From assembly GCA_031180665.1 (NCBI GenBank), contig JAPSLP010000003.1, positions 124,001 through 188,000 on the forward strand: 64,000 nt of DNA, read 5' to 3'. Made by a program: the position numbers and the translations under genes. The DNA comes from Cupriavidus sp. GTDB taxonomy: Bacteria; Pseudomonadota; Gammaproteobacteria; Burkholderiales; Burkholderiaceae. The notes below the pieces were generated by a model, which searched no databases, had not been told where the DNA came from, and worked only from the letters and a program-made list of their open reading frames with translations. Shown in pieces: positions 44,680 through 53,484 of the stretch (position 1 is its first letter; each line of letters opens with the position of its first letter).

Positions 44680-46227
44680 TCAAGAGGCGTCGCCCGACGC
44701 TTCCTTGGCGAGCATGTGCTTCAGGATCTTTCCCGCGGATGTGGCCGGCAGCGAGGTGCGAATGAATACCTCGGCTGGCCGCTTGTAAGGTGCAAGATGT
44801 TGGGCCGCGAACTGCCCGATTTCCTCGGGCGTGGCCTTGGTCCCGGGTTTGAGCTGTACAAAGGCGACGACCTCTTCGTTGCCTGGTACACGTCTGCCTA
44901 CTACCGCGCAAGTGGCCACATCCGGGTGCGCCGCCAGAACGGCCTCGACTTCAGGAGGGTAGACATTGAAGCCTGACCGGATGATCAATTCCTTGGTGCG
45001 CCCGACGATGTGCAGGTAGGGTCCGTCCATCCGTGCCAAGTCGCCGGTATTGAACCACCCCTCAGGATCAACGACTTGCGCCGTCAGCTCCGGTGCCTTG
45101 TAGTAGCCGAGCATCACGTTCGGTCCGCGCACGTGCAGCTCCCCTACTTCGCCTGATGCCGCCGATTCCCCTGTCGTACTCTTCAGTCGCACCTCGATTC
45201 CAGGAATGGGCGGACCGACCGTGGTGTCATCGCGCGGATCGTCGACACGGGTGAAGGCAATCGTGGGGGCGCACTCGGTAATGCCGTAGCCGTTTTGCAA
45301 GGGCAGTCCGAAGGCGGTCTCCACCGCACGCTTCAATGTCAGGTCCAGCGGTGCGCCCGCCACGCCGATTCCGCGGAGCGCGGGACAGGAGATTTCTCCA
45401 TCTGAAGCTTCGAGCAGACGTTGGAACATCGTAGGCACGCCCTGGAACCGCGTGATCCCGTCTTCGCTGAGGGCACGTAAGGCAGCCTTGGCGTCAAAGC
45501 GGGGCACGAGCTCCAGACGTGCGCCAAACATCAATGTGCCGATGAGTACTGAAGAGAAGCCGACAATGTGGGACATCGGCAGCACCCCGTAGACAACGTC
45601 ATCGGGCCCAAATCCACGCATGACACCACCGATCCCCGCAGTGAACATCACGCTGCGATGACTTAGCATGACGCCCTTTGGGGCTCCGGTTGTACCGGAG
45701 GTGTAAAGCAGCGCCCCGACTTGATCGGCACCGTCAGCGCTGATGGGTTCCGCGGTCGCGGCAGGATCAACGTCGGTCACGGCAACGTCGCCGACTCCCG
45801 GTATGTCGTGGACGACCGCGCCCAACTGCTGGGCGTGCCGGGCAGCATCCGGTGAGATGGAGCTCGTCGCGATGACCAAGCGAGCCCCGCTGTGTTCGCG
45901 GATGGCGCTAACCTCGCGCTCGCTGATCCGCGCGTTGACGACCAGGGGCCAGGCGTCGATGTCGCCGACAGCGAGAACGAGGATCGCGAGTGCGATTGAA
46001 TTCTCACCAAGGATCATGACCCGGTCTCCGGGGTGAACGCCCCGCTCAATGAGCCACTGCCCCGCGGCTTGGATCGCTTGCGCCAGCTCTACATATGTCA
46101 TGACGCGGGCGCCTTCCGACAACGCGATCGCATCGGGCGAGCGCTGTACCCAAGGGCGCACTACGTGCGACATCCGGTCCGGAAGGGCTGCGATCCGGGC
46201 CGCCAGCTCGGCTGCAGAGAGTTGCAT
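44680..46227 (-). CDS. AMP-forming acyl-CoA synthetase
   Basis: 515 residues from the ATG at 46227 (MQLSAAELAARIAALPD). Adenylation motifs: LLYTSGTTGAPKGVMLSH (P-loop-like), LQNGYGITECAPTIAFTR, WFNTGDLARMDG, and GRTKELIIRSGFNVYPPEVE. The C-terminal ATSAGKILKHML holds the Lys needed for adenylate formation. It should activate a carboxylic acid with ATP and CoA. The substrate is not deducible. First gene of a three-gene operon divergent from an HxlR regulator. Confidence 0.93.
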   Translation of the reverse strand: MQLSAAELAARIAALPDRMSHVVRPWVQRSPDAIALSEGARVMTYVELAQAIQAAGQWLIERGVHPGDRVMILGENSIALAILVLAVGDIDAWPLVVNARISEREVSAIREHSGARLVIATSSISPDAARHAQQLGAVVHDIPGVGDVAVTDVDPAATAEPISADGADQVGALLYTSGTTGAPKGVMLSHRSVMFTAGIGGVMRGFGPDDVVYGVLPMSHIVGFSSVLIGTLMFGARLELVPRFDAKAALRALSEDGITRFQGVPTMFQRLLEASDGEISCPALRGIGVAGAPLDLTLKRAVETAFGLPLQNGYGITECAPTIAFTRVDDPRDDTTVGPPIPGIEVRLKSTTGESAASGEVGELHVRGPNVMLGYYKAPELTAQVVDPEGWFNTGDLARMDGPYLHIVGRTKELIIRSGFNVYPPEVEAVLAAHPDVATCAVVGRRVPGNEEVVAFVQLKPGTKATPEEIGQFAAQHLAPYKRPAEVFIRTSLPATSAGKILKHMLAKEASGDAS

Positions 46228-46271
46228 GTTTTCTTGTCTCCATAGTTCTATTTTTGAACTTAAAAAATCAT

Positions 46272-46284
46272 AATTTTGAAAATT
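46272..46284. promoter_or_regulatory. Palindrome AATTTT-G-AAAATT, possible HxlR operator
   Basis: A perfect 13-base palindrome centred in the 84-base AT-rich space between the divergent acyl-CoA synthetase and HxlR starts. HxlR-type regulators bind such AT-rich dyads. Confidence 0.45.
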
Positions 46285-46311
46285 GAACTCGTCAACGGTA
46301 ACATCGCGCAA

Positions 46312-46761
46312 ATGAAGTGGAACGATCTAGAACAGGAACCCTGTTCCATCGCACGCACCGTCTCCGTCATCGGAGACCGATGGACGCTGCTCGTGCTGCG
46401 TGACTGCTTTCTTGGCGTACGCCGCTTCCACGAGTTTCAGCAGCGGCTCATGATCTCACGGCCCATGCTTGCGGATCGCCTTGCCAAGCTGGTGGAGGCC
46501 GGCGTTCTCAAGAAGGTTGCCTATCAGGAGGCACCAGTCCGATACGAGTACCGGCTGACTGCCAAAGGCATGGACCTTCATCCCATCATCATGGCGATCG
46601 TCCATTGGGGCGACGTCCACATGGCCGGCAAGGCAGGAAGGCCGTTGCTGCACCGGCACACCGTCTGCGGGCACCTGTTTGATCCTGTCGTGGTTTGCTC
46701 GGAGTGCGCGGCAGAGGTCCATGCAAAAGACGTGACGGTAGAAAAGGGACCGGGTGCTTAG
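46312..46761 (+). CDS. HxlR-family transcriptional regulator
   Basis: 149 residues from the ATG at 46312 (a TTG 36 bases earlier in frame is unlikely). It has the family start EQEPCSIARTVSVIGDRWTL, then LRDCFLGVRRFHEFQQ and MLADRLAKLVEAGVLKKVAY for the winged helix. Near the C-terminus CGHLFDPVVVCSECAAEV has a Cys pair that may bind metal or sense redox. It is divergent from the acyl-CoA synthetase operon and is probably its repressor. Confidence 0.92.
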   Translation: MKWNDLEQEPCSIARTVSVIGDRWTLLVLRDCFLGVRRFHEFQQRLMISRPMLADRLAKLVEAGVLKKVAYQEAPVRYEYRLTAKGMDLHPIIMAIVHWGDVHMAGKAGRPLLHRHTVCGHLFDPVVVCSECAAEVHAKDVTVEKGPGA

Positions 46762-46956
46762 CGTTGATGCTGCAGCGCTCAGAGAGGATCGACGGACGGT
46801 GGGGTCGCCGGGCACGCTCCCGGGCCAAGCCGCACCGGCCACCAAGGCGACGCCGCACCCGCGGCCGACTTCAGGGAGGAGTCTTCGGTAGGCGCGAATG
46901 GCTCCTTTCGGAGATCGGAATTGAGTGCGCGCAGTGCGGGCCGGCATAGTGGCGCG

Positions 46957-47901
46957 ATGACCTCGTTCAAGCAACTGGAGGCTTTTGTCGCCATCGCGGA
47001 AATGGGCTCGTTCGATGCCGCCGCGCGACAGCTGGACATCGCCCAATCGGCGGTCTCCCGGCATGTTCAAGAGTTTGAGGCCCGCTTCGGCTACCCTCTG
47101 TTCGACCGCTCCGGCCGCGCCGCCCGCTTGACGTTGGAAGGCTCAGAGGTGCTCGCGCGTGCCAGGGACGTGCTGAAAAAGCGCGATGTCTTGCTGGCCC
47201 GCCTGGTGCGCAAAGACGCGCTGATGCGCAAGCTGCGCCTCGGCGTTACCGAGTTGACCGCCCTGACGTGGCTGCCCCTGTTCGTCGACGCGCTTCGCCA
47301 TCAGTTTCCCCGCGTCGCGGTGGACATCGAGGTCGAGCACAGCCTGCCGCTGCATGAGCGGCTGTGCAGCGGGCGGCTCGACCTTGTCGTGGTTCCCAAC
47401 GCGTTCGATCTCGCGGGCCTGCTTTGTACCCGCCTTGGCGAGGTCCGCAACGGCTGGTTTTGCAGTCCGTCGCTAACGGTGCCGGACGCGCGCATCAGGT
47501 TGGCCGAGCTGGACCGATATCCGCTTCTGATGCAGGCACCGCAGTCCGGGGCGGGCGTGCTGATGCGGAGCTGGTTCTCTCGCAATGGCCTGCGCCCACG
47601 CACCAGCGTGCTCAGCAATAGCGTCGCCGCGCTGGAGGGCTTGGCCGTATCGGGCCATGGAATCGCGCACCTGCCGGTGGTGCTGTCCCGCCCACTGGTC
47701 GAGCGGGGGTTGCTGCGCGAGCTGCGCGTTGTGCCGCCCCTGCCCGGCATTCGCTACGTTGCGCTCGCGCGCGCGGATTCCGCCACGTCGTTCCATCGCG
47801 ACGTCGCCTTGTCGGCACGGCGCATCTGCGATTTCAATCGCACGTATGCAGCCGGCGCGCTGTCCGCTACCCGTCCGGGAGGCGGCGATGTTGACGCGTA
47901 A
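46957..47901 (+). CDS. LysR-type transcriptional regulator (first of tandem pair)
   Basis: 314 residues from the ATG at 46957 (MTSFKQLEAFVAIAEMGSFD). The helix-turn-helix includes IAQSAVSRHVQEFEARFGYP; the effector domain begins LRLGVTELTALTWLPLFVD. It overlaps the next LysR gene by 14 bases in a different frame. Its effector domain start closely parallels that of the second protein (GVTELVAMSWFATLVGRI), which suggests an old tandem duplication. It converges with the 2-hydroxyacid operon and may regulate it. Confidence 0.92.
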   Translation: MTSFKQLEAFVAIAEMGSFDAAARQLDIAQSAVSRHVQEFEARFGYPLFDRSGRAARLTLEGSEVLARARDVLKKRDVLLARLVRKDALMRKLRLGVTELTALTWLPLFVDALRHQFPRVAVDIEVEHSLPLHERLCSGRLDLVVVPNAFDLAGLLCTRLGEVRNGWFCSPSLTVPDARIRLAELDRYPLLMQAPQSGAGVLMRSWFSRNGLRPRTSVLSNSVAALEGLAVSGHGIAHLPVVLSRPLVERGLLRELRVVPPLPGIRYVALARADSATSFHRDVALSARRICDFNRTYAAGALSATRPGGGDVDA

Positions 47902-48793
47902 GCAGCTTGAGACGTTCTTCTGGGTGGCCAGGCTTGGCACGGTGGCGCGTGCCGCCGAGAAGCTGCATGTCACCCAATCGGCGGCCACCAAGCGGCTGCA
48001 GGAAGTCGAGCGCGTGGTCGCGGCGCCCCTGTTCGTGGATGCGCGACGCAAGGCGACGCTGACGGCGAAGGGGCACGAACTGATGCTGCTGTGTGCCGAT
48101 CTGTTCGACAGCCTTGGGCAACTCGAGGCGATCCAGCAGACCACCCGGGATATTCCGCGCGTGATCCATATAGGCGTCACCGAGTTGGTGGCTATGTCCT
48201 GGTTCGCCACCTTGGTGGGACGGATACGGTCAGCGCATCCCGATCTTTCGGTACAGCCTCATATCGACCACTCCGCCGTGCTGCGCGACCGGGTCGCGGA
48301 GGGCTTGCTGGATGTTGCCATCGTGCCGGAAGCCTTCGCCAGCCGCTATGCCGCGCGAGTCAATCTGGACGTGGTCGAGTTCGCCTGGTTCAGCGCTCCC
48401 GGCGCGTTCGGTCGCAGCGGGCCCGTGCCGCTGCGCGAGCTTGCCAGGCTGCCGGTCATCGAACAGGCTCGCACGTCGATCATCACGGTGCTTTGCGCGC
48501 AGCAGTTCGAGCAGGTAGGCGTCGCGCCTACCCGGCTGGGCGGCAGCCGCAGCATTGTCACCCTGGCAGGCCTGATCGAGGCGGGCTTCGGCGTCAGCTG
48601 CCTGCCCCGAGCGTTCTTTACCAGCGAGGTAGCACAGGGACGCCTGCAGATGGTGGACACCGATCCGTGTGCGCCTTCGGTGCGCTACTGCGCAATCCAT
48701 TCGGAAGCGTTGGCGCTTGGGCGTGCGGTGGCCGAGCTGGCACGCCAATGCTGCGACTTCTCCCGCATGCGGGTGCCCGGCTCCATGCGTTGA
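47888..48793 (+). CDS. LysR-type transcriptional regulator (second of tandem pair)
   Basis: 301 residues from the ATG at 47888, inside the last 14 bases of the preceding LysR gene. MLTRKQLETFFWVARLGTVA and VTQSAATKRLQEVERVVAAP form the helix-turn-helix; HIGVTELVAMSWFATLVGRI opens the effector domain. The overlap makes co-translation with the first LysR gene likely, so the two may form hetero-oligomers or act on a common operator. It converges with the FAD dehydrogenase gene at 48815. Confidence 0.92.
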   Translation: MLTRKQLETFFWVARLGTVARAAEKLHVTQSAATKRLQEVERVVAAPLFVDARRKATLTAKGHELMLLCADLFDSLGQLEAIQQTTRDIPRVIHIGVTELVAMSWFATLVGRIRSAHPDLSVQPHIDHSAVLRDRVAEGLLDVAIVPEAFASRYAARVNLDVVEFAWFSAPGAFGRSGPVPLRELARLPVIEQARTSIITVLCAQQFEQVGVAPTRLGGSRSIVTLAGLIEAGFGVSCLPRAFFTSEVAQGRLQMVDTDPCAPSVRYCAIHSEALALGRAVAELARQCCDFSRMRVPGSMR

Positions 48794-48814
48794 GCGCGCA
48801 ATGCCCCGAGGACG

Positions 48815-50248
48815 CTATCTCGCTGCCGTCAGCATGCGGCCGGGATTCATCAGTTGCAGCGGATCGAGTGCCTGCTTGATGCTGCGCATCAGATCCAGTG
48901 CGACGGCGTCCTTGCGAGCGGCCAGCTCGGCGACCTTGAACGCGCCAACGCCGTGCTCGGCCGAGATCGAACCGCCGTGCGCCTGCACCGCGTCGTAGAT
49001 CCGCCCGGTAATCCATGCCTGATGCTGTGCAAGTATGGCTGCACCGTCATCGCCCGCCGGCGCCTGCACGTTGTAGTGCAGATTGCCGTCGCCCACGTGT
49101 CCGAGCAGAATCAGCCGAATGTCGGGCAGGCGCTCGCGCAGTGTCGTTTCCACAGCGTCGAGAAAGCCGGCAATGCCCGAGACCGGCACCGCGATGTCGT
49201 GTTTCAGGTTGAACCCCTCGCGCGCCTGAGCCAGGGGGATAGCCTCGCGCAGATGCCATAGCCGCTGGGCCTGGTCGATGCTTGCCGCGACCAGTGCATC
49301 ATTGATATACCGCTGTTCCAACGCCGCCTGCAGCATCGCCTCGAAGCGGGGACGAGCGAGGGTTTCGGGAAGGTCGCTCGACTGTTCGAGCAGCACGAAC
49401 CAGGGGGACGAGTCCGGAGCCGGCGCACGCAGGTGCGGGAAATGCCGGTCCGCCAGCGACACGGCCGCTTGCCCCATCAGCTCGAAGGCCGTCAACGTCG
49501 CGCCGAGCTGTCGCTGTGCGTGCTCGTGCAGCGCGATTGCGGCAGCTGCGGAGGGCACCGACAGCCAGGCCATCATCATCGAAGCCGGCCGCGGAAACAG
49601 TCTCAGGACTGCCGCCGTGATCACGCCGAGCGTTCCCTCGCTGCCAATATACAGCTGGCGCAAGTCGTAGCCGCTGTTGTCCTTGCGCAAGCCGGACAGG
49701 CCGTTCCAGATGCGCCCGTCAGGCAGCACGACCTCCAACCCGAGGCACAGCTCGCGCGCGTTGCCGTAACGCAGCACCTGTGTACCACCGGCGTTGCTGG
49801 CGAGATTGCCCCCGATCGTGCAACTACCTTCGGCGGCCAGGCGTAAGGGAAACAGCAGTCCTGCGGCGTCGGCCTGATGCTGGACGGTCTGCAGCACGCA
49901 CCCTGCCTCCACTGTCACCGTGGCGTTTTGCACATCGAGCTCGCGCACCCGGTGCATGCGCTTCAGGCTGAGCAAAATTTGCCGCCCCGACTGGTCCGGC
50001 ACCGCTCCGCCGACCAGGCCGGTGTTGCCGCCCTGCGTCACGATGGGAACCCGGCTCGCGGCGCACGCGGCGACCACCGCCGCGACTTGCGTCGTATCGG
50101 CCGGCAGCACGACCGCCAGCGCGCGCCCGCGAAAAACGCCGCGCCAGTCGGTCTCGTAGGCCTCCAGCGCGGACGTCAGCACGTGCTCCGCGCCGACGAT
50201 CGCACGCAAGTCTTTGACGATATCCATCACGCCCTCTACGTTTGCCAC
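48815..50248 (-). CDS. FAD-dependent 2-hydroxyacid dehydrogenase (GlcD/D2HGDH type)
   Basis: 477 residues (an internal ATG at 50227, MDIVKDL, is an alternative start). The FAD-binding PCMH domain has VTQGGNTGLVGGAVP and GNLASNAGGTQVLRYGN. The C-terminal cap has the metal-binding LLGHVGDGNLHYNV and GSISAEHGVGAFK, as in D-lactate, glycolate and D-2-hydroxyglutarate dehydrogenases. It oxidises a 2-hydroxyacid to the 2-oxoacid. Four bases after the Bug gene on the same strand; last in an operon with a TPP decarboxylase and an aldehyde dehydrogenase. Confidence 0.92.
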   Translation of the reverse strand: MANVEGVMDIVKDLRAIVGAEHVLTSALEAYETDWRGVFRGRALAVVLPADTTQVAAVVAACAASRVPIVTQGGNTGLVGGAVPDQSGRQILLSLKRMHRVRELDVQNATVTVEAGCVLQTVQHQADAAGLLFPLRLAAEGSCTIGGNLASNAGGTQVLRYGNARELCLGLEVVLPDGRIWNGLSGLRKDNSGYDLRQLYIGSEGTLGVITAAVLRLFPRPASMMMAWLSVPSAAAAIALHEHAQRQLGATLTAFELMGQAAVSLADRHFPHLRAPAPDSSPWFVLLEQSSDLPETLARPRFEAMLQAALEQRYINDALVAASIDQAQRLWHLREAIPLAQAREGFNLKHDIAVPVSGIAGFLDAVETTLRERLPDIRLILLGHVGDGNLHYNVQAPAGDDGAAILAQHQAWITGRIYDAVQAHGGSISAEHGVGAFKVAELAARKDAVALDLMRSIKQALDPLQLMNPGRMLTAAR

Positions 50249-50252
50249 CTCG

Positions 50253-51248
50253 TCATTCCGGCTGGATGCCGGCCTGCTTGATCATCGGGCCCAGCCTGGC
50301 CATATCGTCCCGAATAGCCTGCCCCAGCCGATCCGGCGGCCCTCCCAGCACCAGCGCACCATCCGCCTCGAGTCGCTTGCGGATATCGGGCGTGGCCAGC
50401 GCCGCATTCAACTGCCGGTTGAGCTTGTCGACAATCGTGGCCGGCGTGCCTGCGGGCGCTACCAGCCCATACCACGTCACGAGTTCGAAGCCGGGATAGC
50501 CGCTTTCGGCGATGGTCGGAACGTCCGGCAAGGCCGGCGAACGCCGCGCCGACGTGATCGCGACCCCTCGAACCTTGCCGCTATCGATCAGGCCTCGCAT
50601 GGTGACCGTGGTACCGGCCCAGAAATCCAGCCGGCCACCGATCAGATCGGGCATGCCTTGCGCGATGCCGCGATAGGGAATCGTGTTGAACGCCGCGCCG
50701 GCCTGCCGCTGGAGCATTTCGGTAGCGAGCCGCACGCTGACGGTCGGATACCCGACGCTGACGCTTCCGGGGTTTTTCTTCGCCCTGGCGATGGCTGCAG
50801 CAAGGTCCGCCGCCCCGGTTCTGGTCTCCACCGCGAAGACATAAGGCGTCGACACCACCATGCCGATCGGCGCAAAGTCACGCACAGGATCGAATGGGAC
50901 CTTGTCGTACAGAAACGGGCTCAGCGCAATATGGTCCATGATGGCAAGGCCGACCGTGTAGCCGTCCGCCGGTGCCGTGGCAACGGCCTGCAGCGCGATG
51001 TTGCCGTTGCCGCCTCCCTTGTTCTCGATGATCAAGGTGGTCTTTAGCAATGCCTCGAGCCTGGGCGCCATCGTGCGGGCCAGCTTGTCGCCCCCGCCGC
51101 CCGGCGGGAACGGTACGATGAGCCGTACCGGCCGGCTGGGATAGGCGTCCCCCTGGGCAAGCGCCGGCGTGGCGCCGGCCACGCCGGCCGCGGACACCAA
51201 CAGTTGGGCCCAGAGGACAAGGCGAAGATTGGATCGGATCGGCATCAT
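50253..51248 (-). CDS. Bug-family periplasmic solute-binding protein
   Basis: 331 residues. A signal peptide ends at ATPALAQGDA, then YPSRPVRLIVPFPPGGGGDK, IIENKGGGNGNIALQAVAT and FDPVRDFAPIGMV. This is the two-domain Bug fold. It probably binds the hydroxyacid that the operon oxidises. It is spaced only four bases from the FAD dehydrogenase gene, and 103 bases from the aldehyde dehydrogenase gene upstream. Confidence 0.92.
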   Translation of the reverse strand: MMPIRSNLRLVLWAQLLVSAAGVAGATPALAQGDAYPSRPVRLIVPFPPGGGGDKLARTMAPRLEALLKTTLIIENKGGGNGNIALQAVATAPADGYTVGLAIMDHIALSPFLYDKVPFDPVRDFAPIGMVVSTPYVFAVETRTGAADLAAAIARAKKNPGSVSVGYPTVSVRLATEMLQRQAGAAFNTIPYRGIAQGMPDLIGGRLDFWAGTTVTMRGLIDSGKVRGVAITSARRSPALPDVPTIAESGYPGFELVTWYGLVAPAGTPATIVDKLNRQLNAALATPDIRKRLEADGALVLGGPPDRLGQAIRDDMARLGPMIKQAGIQPE

Positions 51249-51351
51249 GTCTCCATTCTGTTGTTATTGGCGTCGTCCGGTCGCGCGATAGCGGGACCGG
51301 GCGACGCCTGAATACTGCTGGCTCGTACGGTGTGCCGCCGCCCGGCAGCCT

Positions 51352-52830
51352 TCAGCGGATCACAAAGGGGTTGTCCACCTTCGCTCCGGCGGCAATCCAC
51401 ACACTCTTGGTCTGCAGATACGCGTCAATGGCTTCCATGCCGCTCTCGCGGCCGATACCGCTTTGCTTGTAGCCCCCGAAGGGCGACATAAAGCTGACCG
51501 CGCGATAGGTGTTGACCCAGACGGTGCCAGACTGAATCGCCTGCGACATGCGCAGGGCCCGCTCGATGCTGCGCGTCCAGACACCGGCTCCCAGGCCGTA
51601 GACGCTATCGTTGGATAGCCGTATCGCGTCCTCCTCCGTGTCGAAGGGAATGGCGCACAGCACCGGCCCGAAGATCTCCTCCTGCGCAATGCGCATGCGG
51701 TTGTTGACGTCCCCGAAGATGGTCGGCTCGACGAACCATCCCGAATCGATGCCGCCGCCGCTGGCCCTTACGCCGCCGCACAGCGGTACCGCGCCTTCGG
51801 CCTTGCCGATTTCGATGTACTCGAGGACCTTGGCCAGCTGCGCCTCGGTGGTCACGGGGCCAATCTGCGTCTCCGGGTGCATCGGATCGCCCAGTTTGGC
51901 GGTGGCGGCGCGCTCGACGAGGCGGTCCAGAAAGGTCCGGTAGATCGAGCGCTGCACCAGCAGGCGCGATCCGGCGATGCACGTCTGGCCGCTGGCAGCG
52001 AAGATTCCCGACAGCACCCCGTGAATGGCTTGTTCGATATCCGCGTCGTCGAACACGATGTTGGGACTTTTTCCGCCCAGCTCCAGCGAGACCTTCTTGA
52101 GGCTTGCCGCTGCTGACTGGTAGATCAGCCGACCGTTGGCGTCGGAGCCGGTAAAGGCGATCTTGCTGACCTTCGGATGGGTTACCAGAGGCTGGCCCAC
52201 CTCTGCGCCGAAGCCCGTGACGACGTTCACCACACCGGGCGGAAAACCCGCCTCGCCGAACAGCCGCGCGAACTCAAGGGTGGATGCCGAGGTGTGCTCG
52301 GAGGGCTTGATCACTACGGTATTGCCGGCCGCCAGCAGCGGCGCCAGTTTCCAGGTCAGCAGCAGCAGCGGCGAATTCCAGGGAGTGATGGCGACAATCA
52401 CGCCCAGTGGCTCCCGGCGCGTGAAGTTGAAGTAGCCAGGCTTGTCCAGTGGTATCACCGCGCCCTGGATCTTGTCCGCCAGTCCGCCGAAATAGCGGAA
52501 CCACTCGGGGATATAGCGCGCCTGCGCATGCATCTCCGCGAACAGCTTGCCGTTGTCGCGCGTTTCCAGTTCGGCGAGACGGCGGGCATTGGACTCGATC
52601 AGGTCCGCTACCCTGCCCAGCAGCTTGCCTCGCTGCGTCGGCGTCAGGCCGGCCCAGGCCGGATCGCGGAAGGCCGCATCCGCGGCCTCCACGGCCATCT
52701 CGGCGTCGCGCGCGCTGCCGCGGGCGATCTGCGCCCACGGCCTGCCGTCCCAGGGATTGCGGCTTTCGATGTAGCCGCCTCCAGTCGGGGCGTGCCATTG
52801 GCCGCCAATGTAGTGTTGATAGGTTTGCAT
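51352..52830 (-). CDS. NAD(P)-dependent aldehyde dehydrogenase
   Basis: 492 residues. It has the usual order: PWNSPLLLLTWKLAPLLAAG (cofactor binding), LELGGKSPNIVFDDAD with the general-base Glu, and GQTCIAGSRLLVQ with the nucleophile Cys. EEIFGPVLCAIPFD and GGYKQSGIGRESGMEAI follow near the end. It oxidises an aldehyde to the acid. Directly upstream lies a split TPP-dependent decarboxylase that would supply the aldehyde. Start MQTYQHYIGGQWH at 52830. Confidence 0.94.
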   Translation of the reverse strand: MQTYQHYIGGQWHAPTGGGYIESRNPWDGRPWAQIARGSARDAEMAVEAADAAFRDPAWAGLTPTQRGKLLGRVADLIESNARRLAELETRDNGKLFAEMHAQARYIPEWFRYFGGLADKIQGAVIPLDKPGYFNFTRREPLGVIVAITPWNSPLLLLTWKLAPLLAAGNTVVIKPSEHTSASTLEFARLFGEAGFPPGVVNVVTGFGAEVGQPLVTHPKVSKIAFTGSDANGRLIYQSAAASLKKVSLELGGKSPNIVFDDADIEQAIHGVLSGIFAASGQTCIAGSRLLVQRSIYRTFLDRLVERAATAKLGDPMHPETQIGPVTTEAQLAKVLEYIEIGKAEGAVPLCGGVRASGGGIDSGWFVEPTIFGDVNNRMRIAQEEIFGPVLCAIPFDTEEDAIRLSNDSVYGLGAGVWTRSIERALRMSQAIQSGTVWVNTYRAVSFMSPFGGYKQSGIGRESGMEAIDAYLQTKSVWIAAGAKVDNPFVIR

Positions 52831-52877
52831 GATGGTCTGCGGGCGTTTCGGCGGTTGCGGTGGCGGACGAGACCGGC

Positions 52878-53477
52878 TCAGCGGTGAGCGCTGTCGCCGA
52901 GCAGCGCCTGGCGAAAGCGGCTGCGCAGGAACGGGCCGTCGCGGGGCGGCAGCACTACGGGTACCGGCTCGGTGGTGACCTTGATCGTGGCGAGCAGCAG
53001 CCCGGAGCCGGCGAACAGCTCCTCCGACAGCGCCGACAGCTCTTGCCCTGTACGCACGGTGCGGGCATCGCGGAAGCCGACCGCACGTGCCACGCCCGCG
53101 ATATCCACGCCCCGCCCGGCATGCGCGGGCTGCATGCCGGTCTCTGCGTAGTGCTCGTTATCGAGCACTACGATGGCCAGGTTTGGCGCGCCGTCCACCG
53201 CGGCAGTGGCCAGGGAACCGATGCCCATCATCATCTCGCCGTCGCCGGTCACCACCACGACGCGGCGTTCCTGTTGGGCGCGCGCAATGCCGAGACCCAC
53301 CATGACGGCACCGCCCATGGCGCCCCACAGGTAAAAGTTTTCGGCGCGGTCGCCCACCGACGCGACGTCGTAGCTGGGATTGCCCAGGCTCGTCACTACC
53401 AGTGCATTGCCGCGGTGCTTCAGCACGCTGGCGATGGCCTCACGCCGGTCCAGCATCGCCTTGTTCGCTTCGCTCAT
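52878..53477 (-). CDS. TPP-dependent decarboxylase, beta subunit (ComE / phosphonopyruvate-decarboxylase type)
   Basis: 199 residues. The TPP-binding half is clear: FYLWGAMGGAVMVGLGIARA, then VVVVTGDGEMMMGIGSLATA with the GDG metal site at 78-80, and VVLDNEHYAETG with the Asn at 107. Two-gene enzymes of this size are known as sulfopyruvate decarboxylase ComDE, and single-chain relatives as phosphonopyruvate decarboxylase. It pairs with the alpha subunit encoded seven bases upstream. The product would be an aldehyde for the next gene, an aldehyde dehydrogenase. Confidence 0.9.
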   Translation of the reverse strand: MSEANKAMLDRREAIASVLKHRGNALVVTSLGNPSYDVASVGDRAENFYLWGAMGGAVMVGLGIARAQQERRVVVVTGDGEMMMGIGSLATAAVDGAPNLAIVVLDNEHYAETGMQPAHAGRGVDIAGVARAVGFRDARTVRTGQELSALSEELFAGSGLLLATIKVTTEPVPVVLPPRDGPFLRSRFRQALLGDSAHR

Positions 53478-53484
53478 AACGGTC

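Noticed and set aside
46276..46311. TTG start extending the HxlR regulator by 12 codons
   Set aside because: The family start matches the ATG at 46312, and the extension overlaps the operator-like palindrome.
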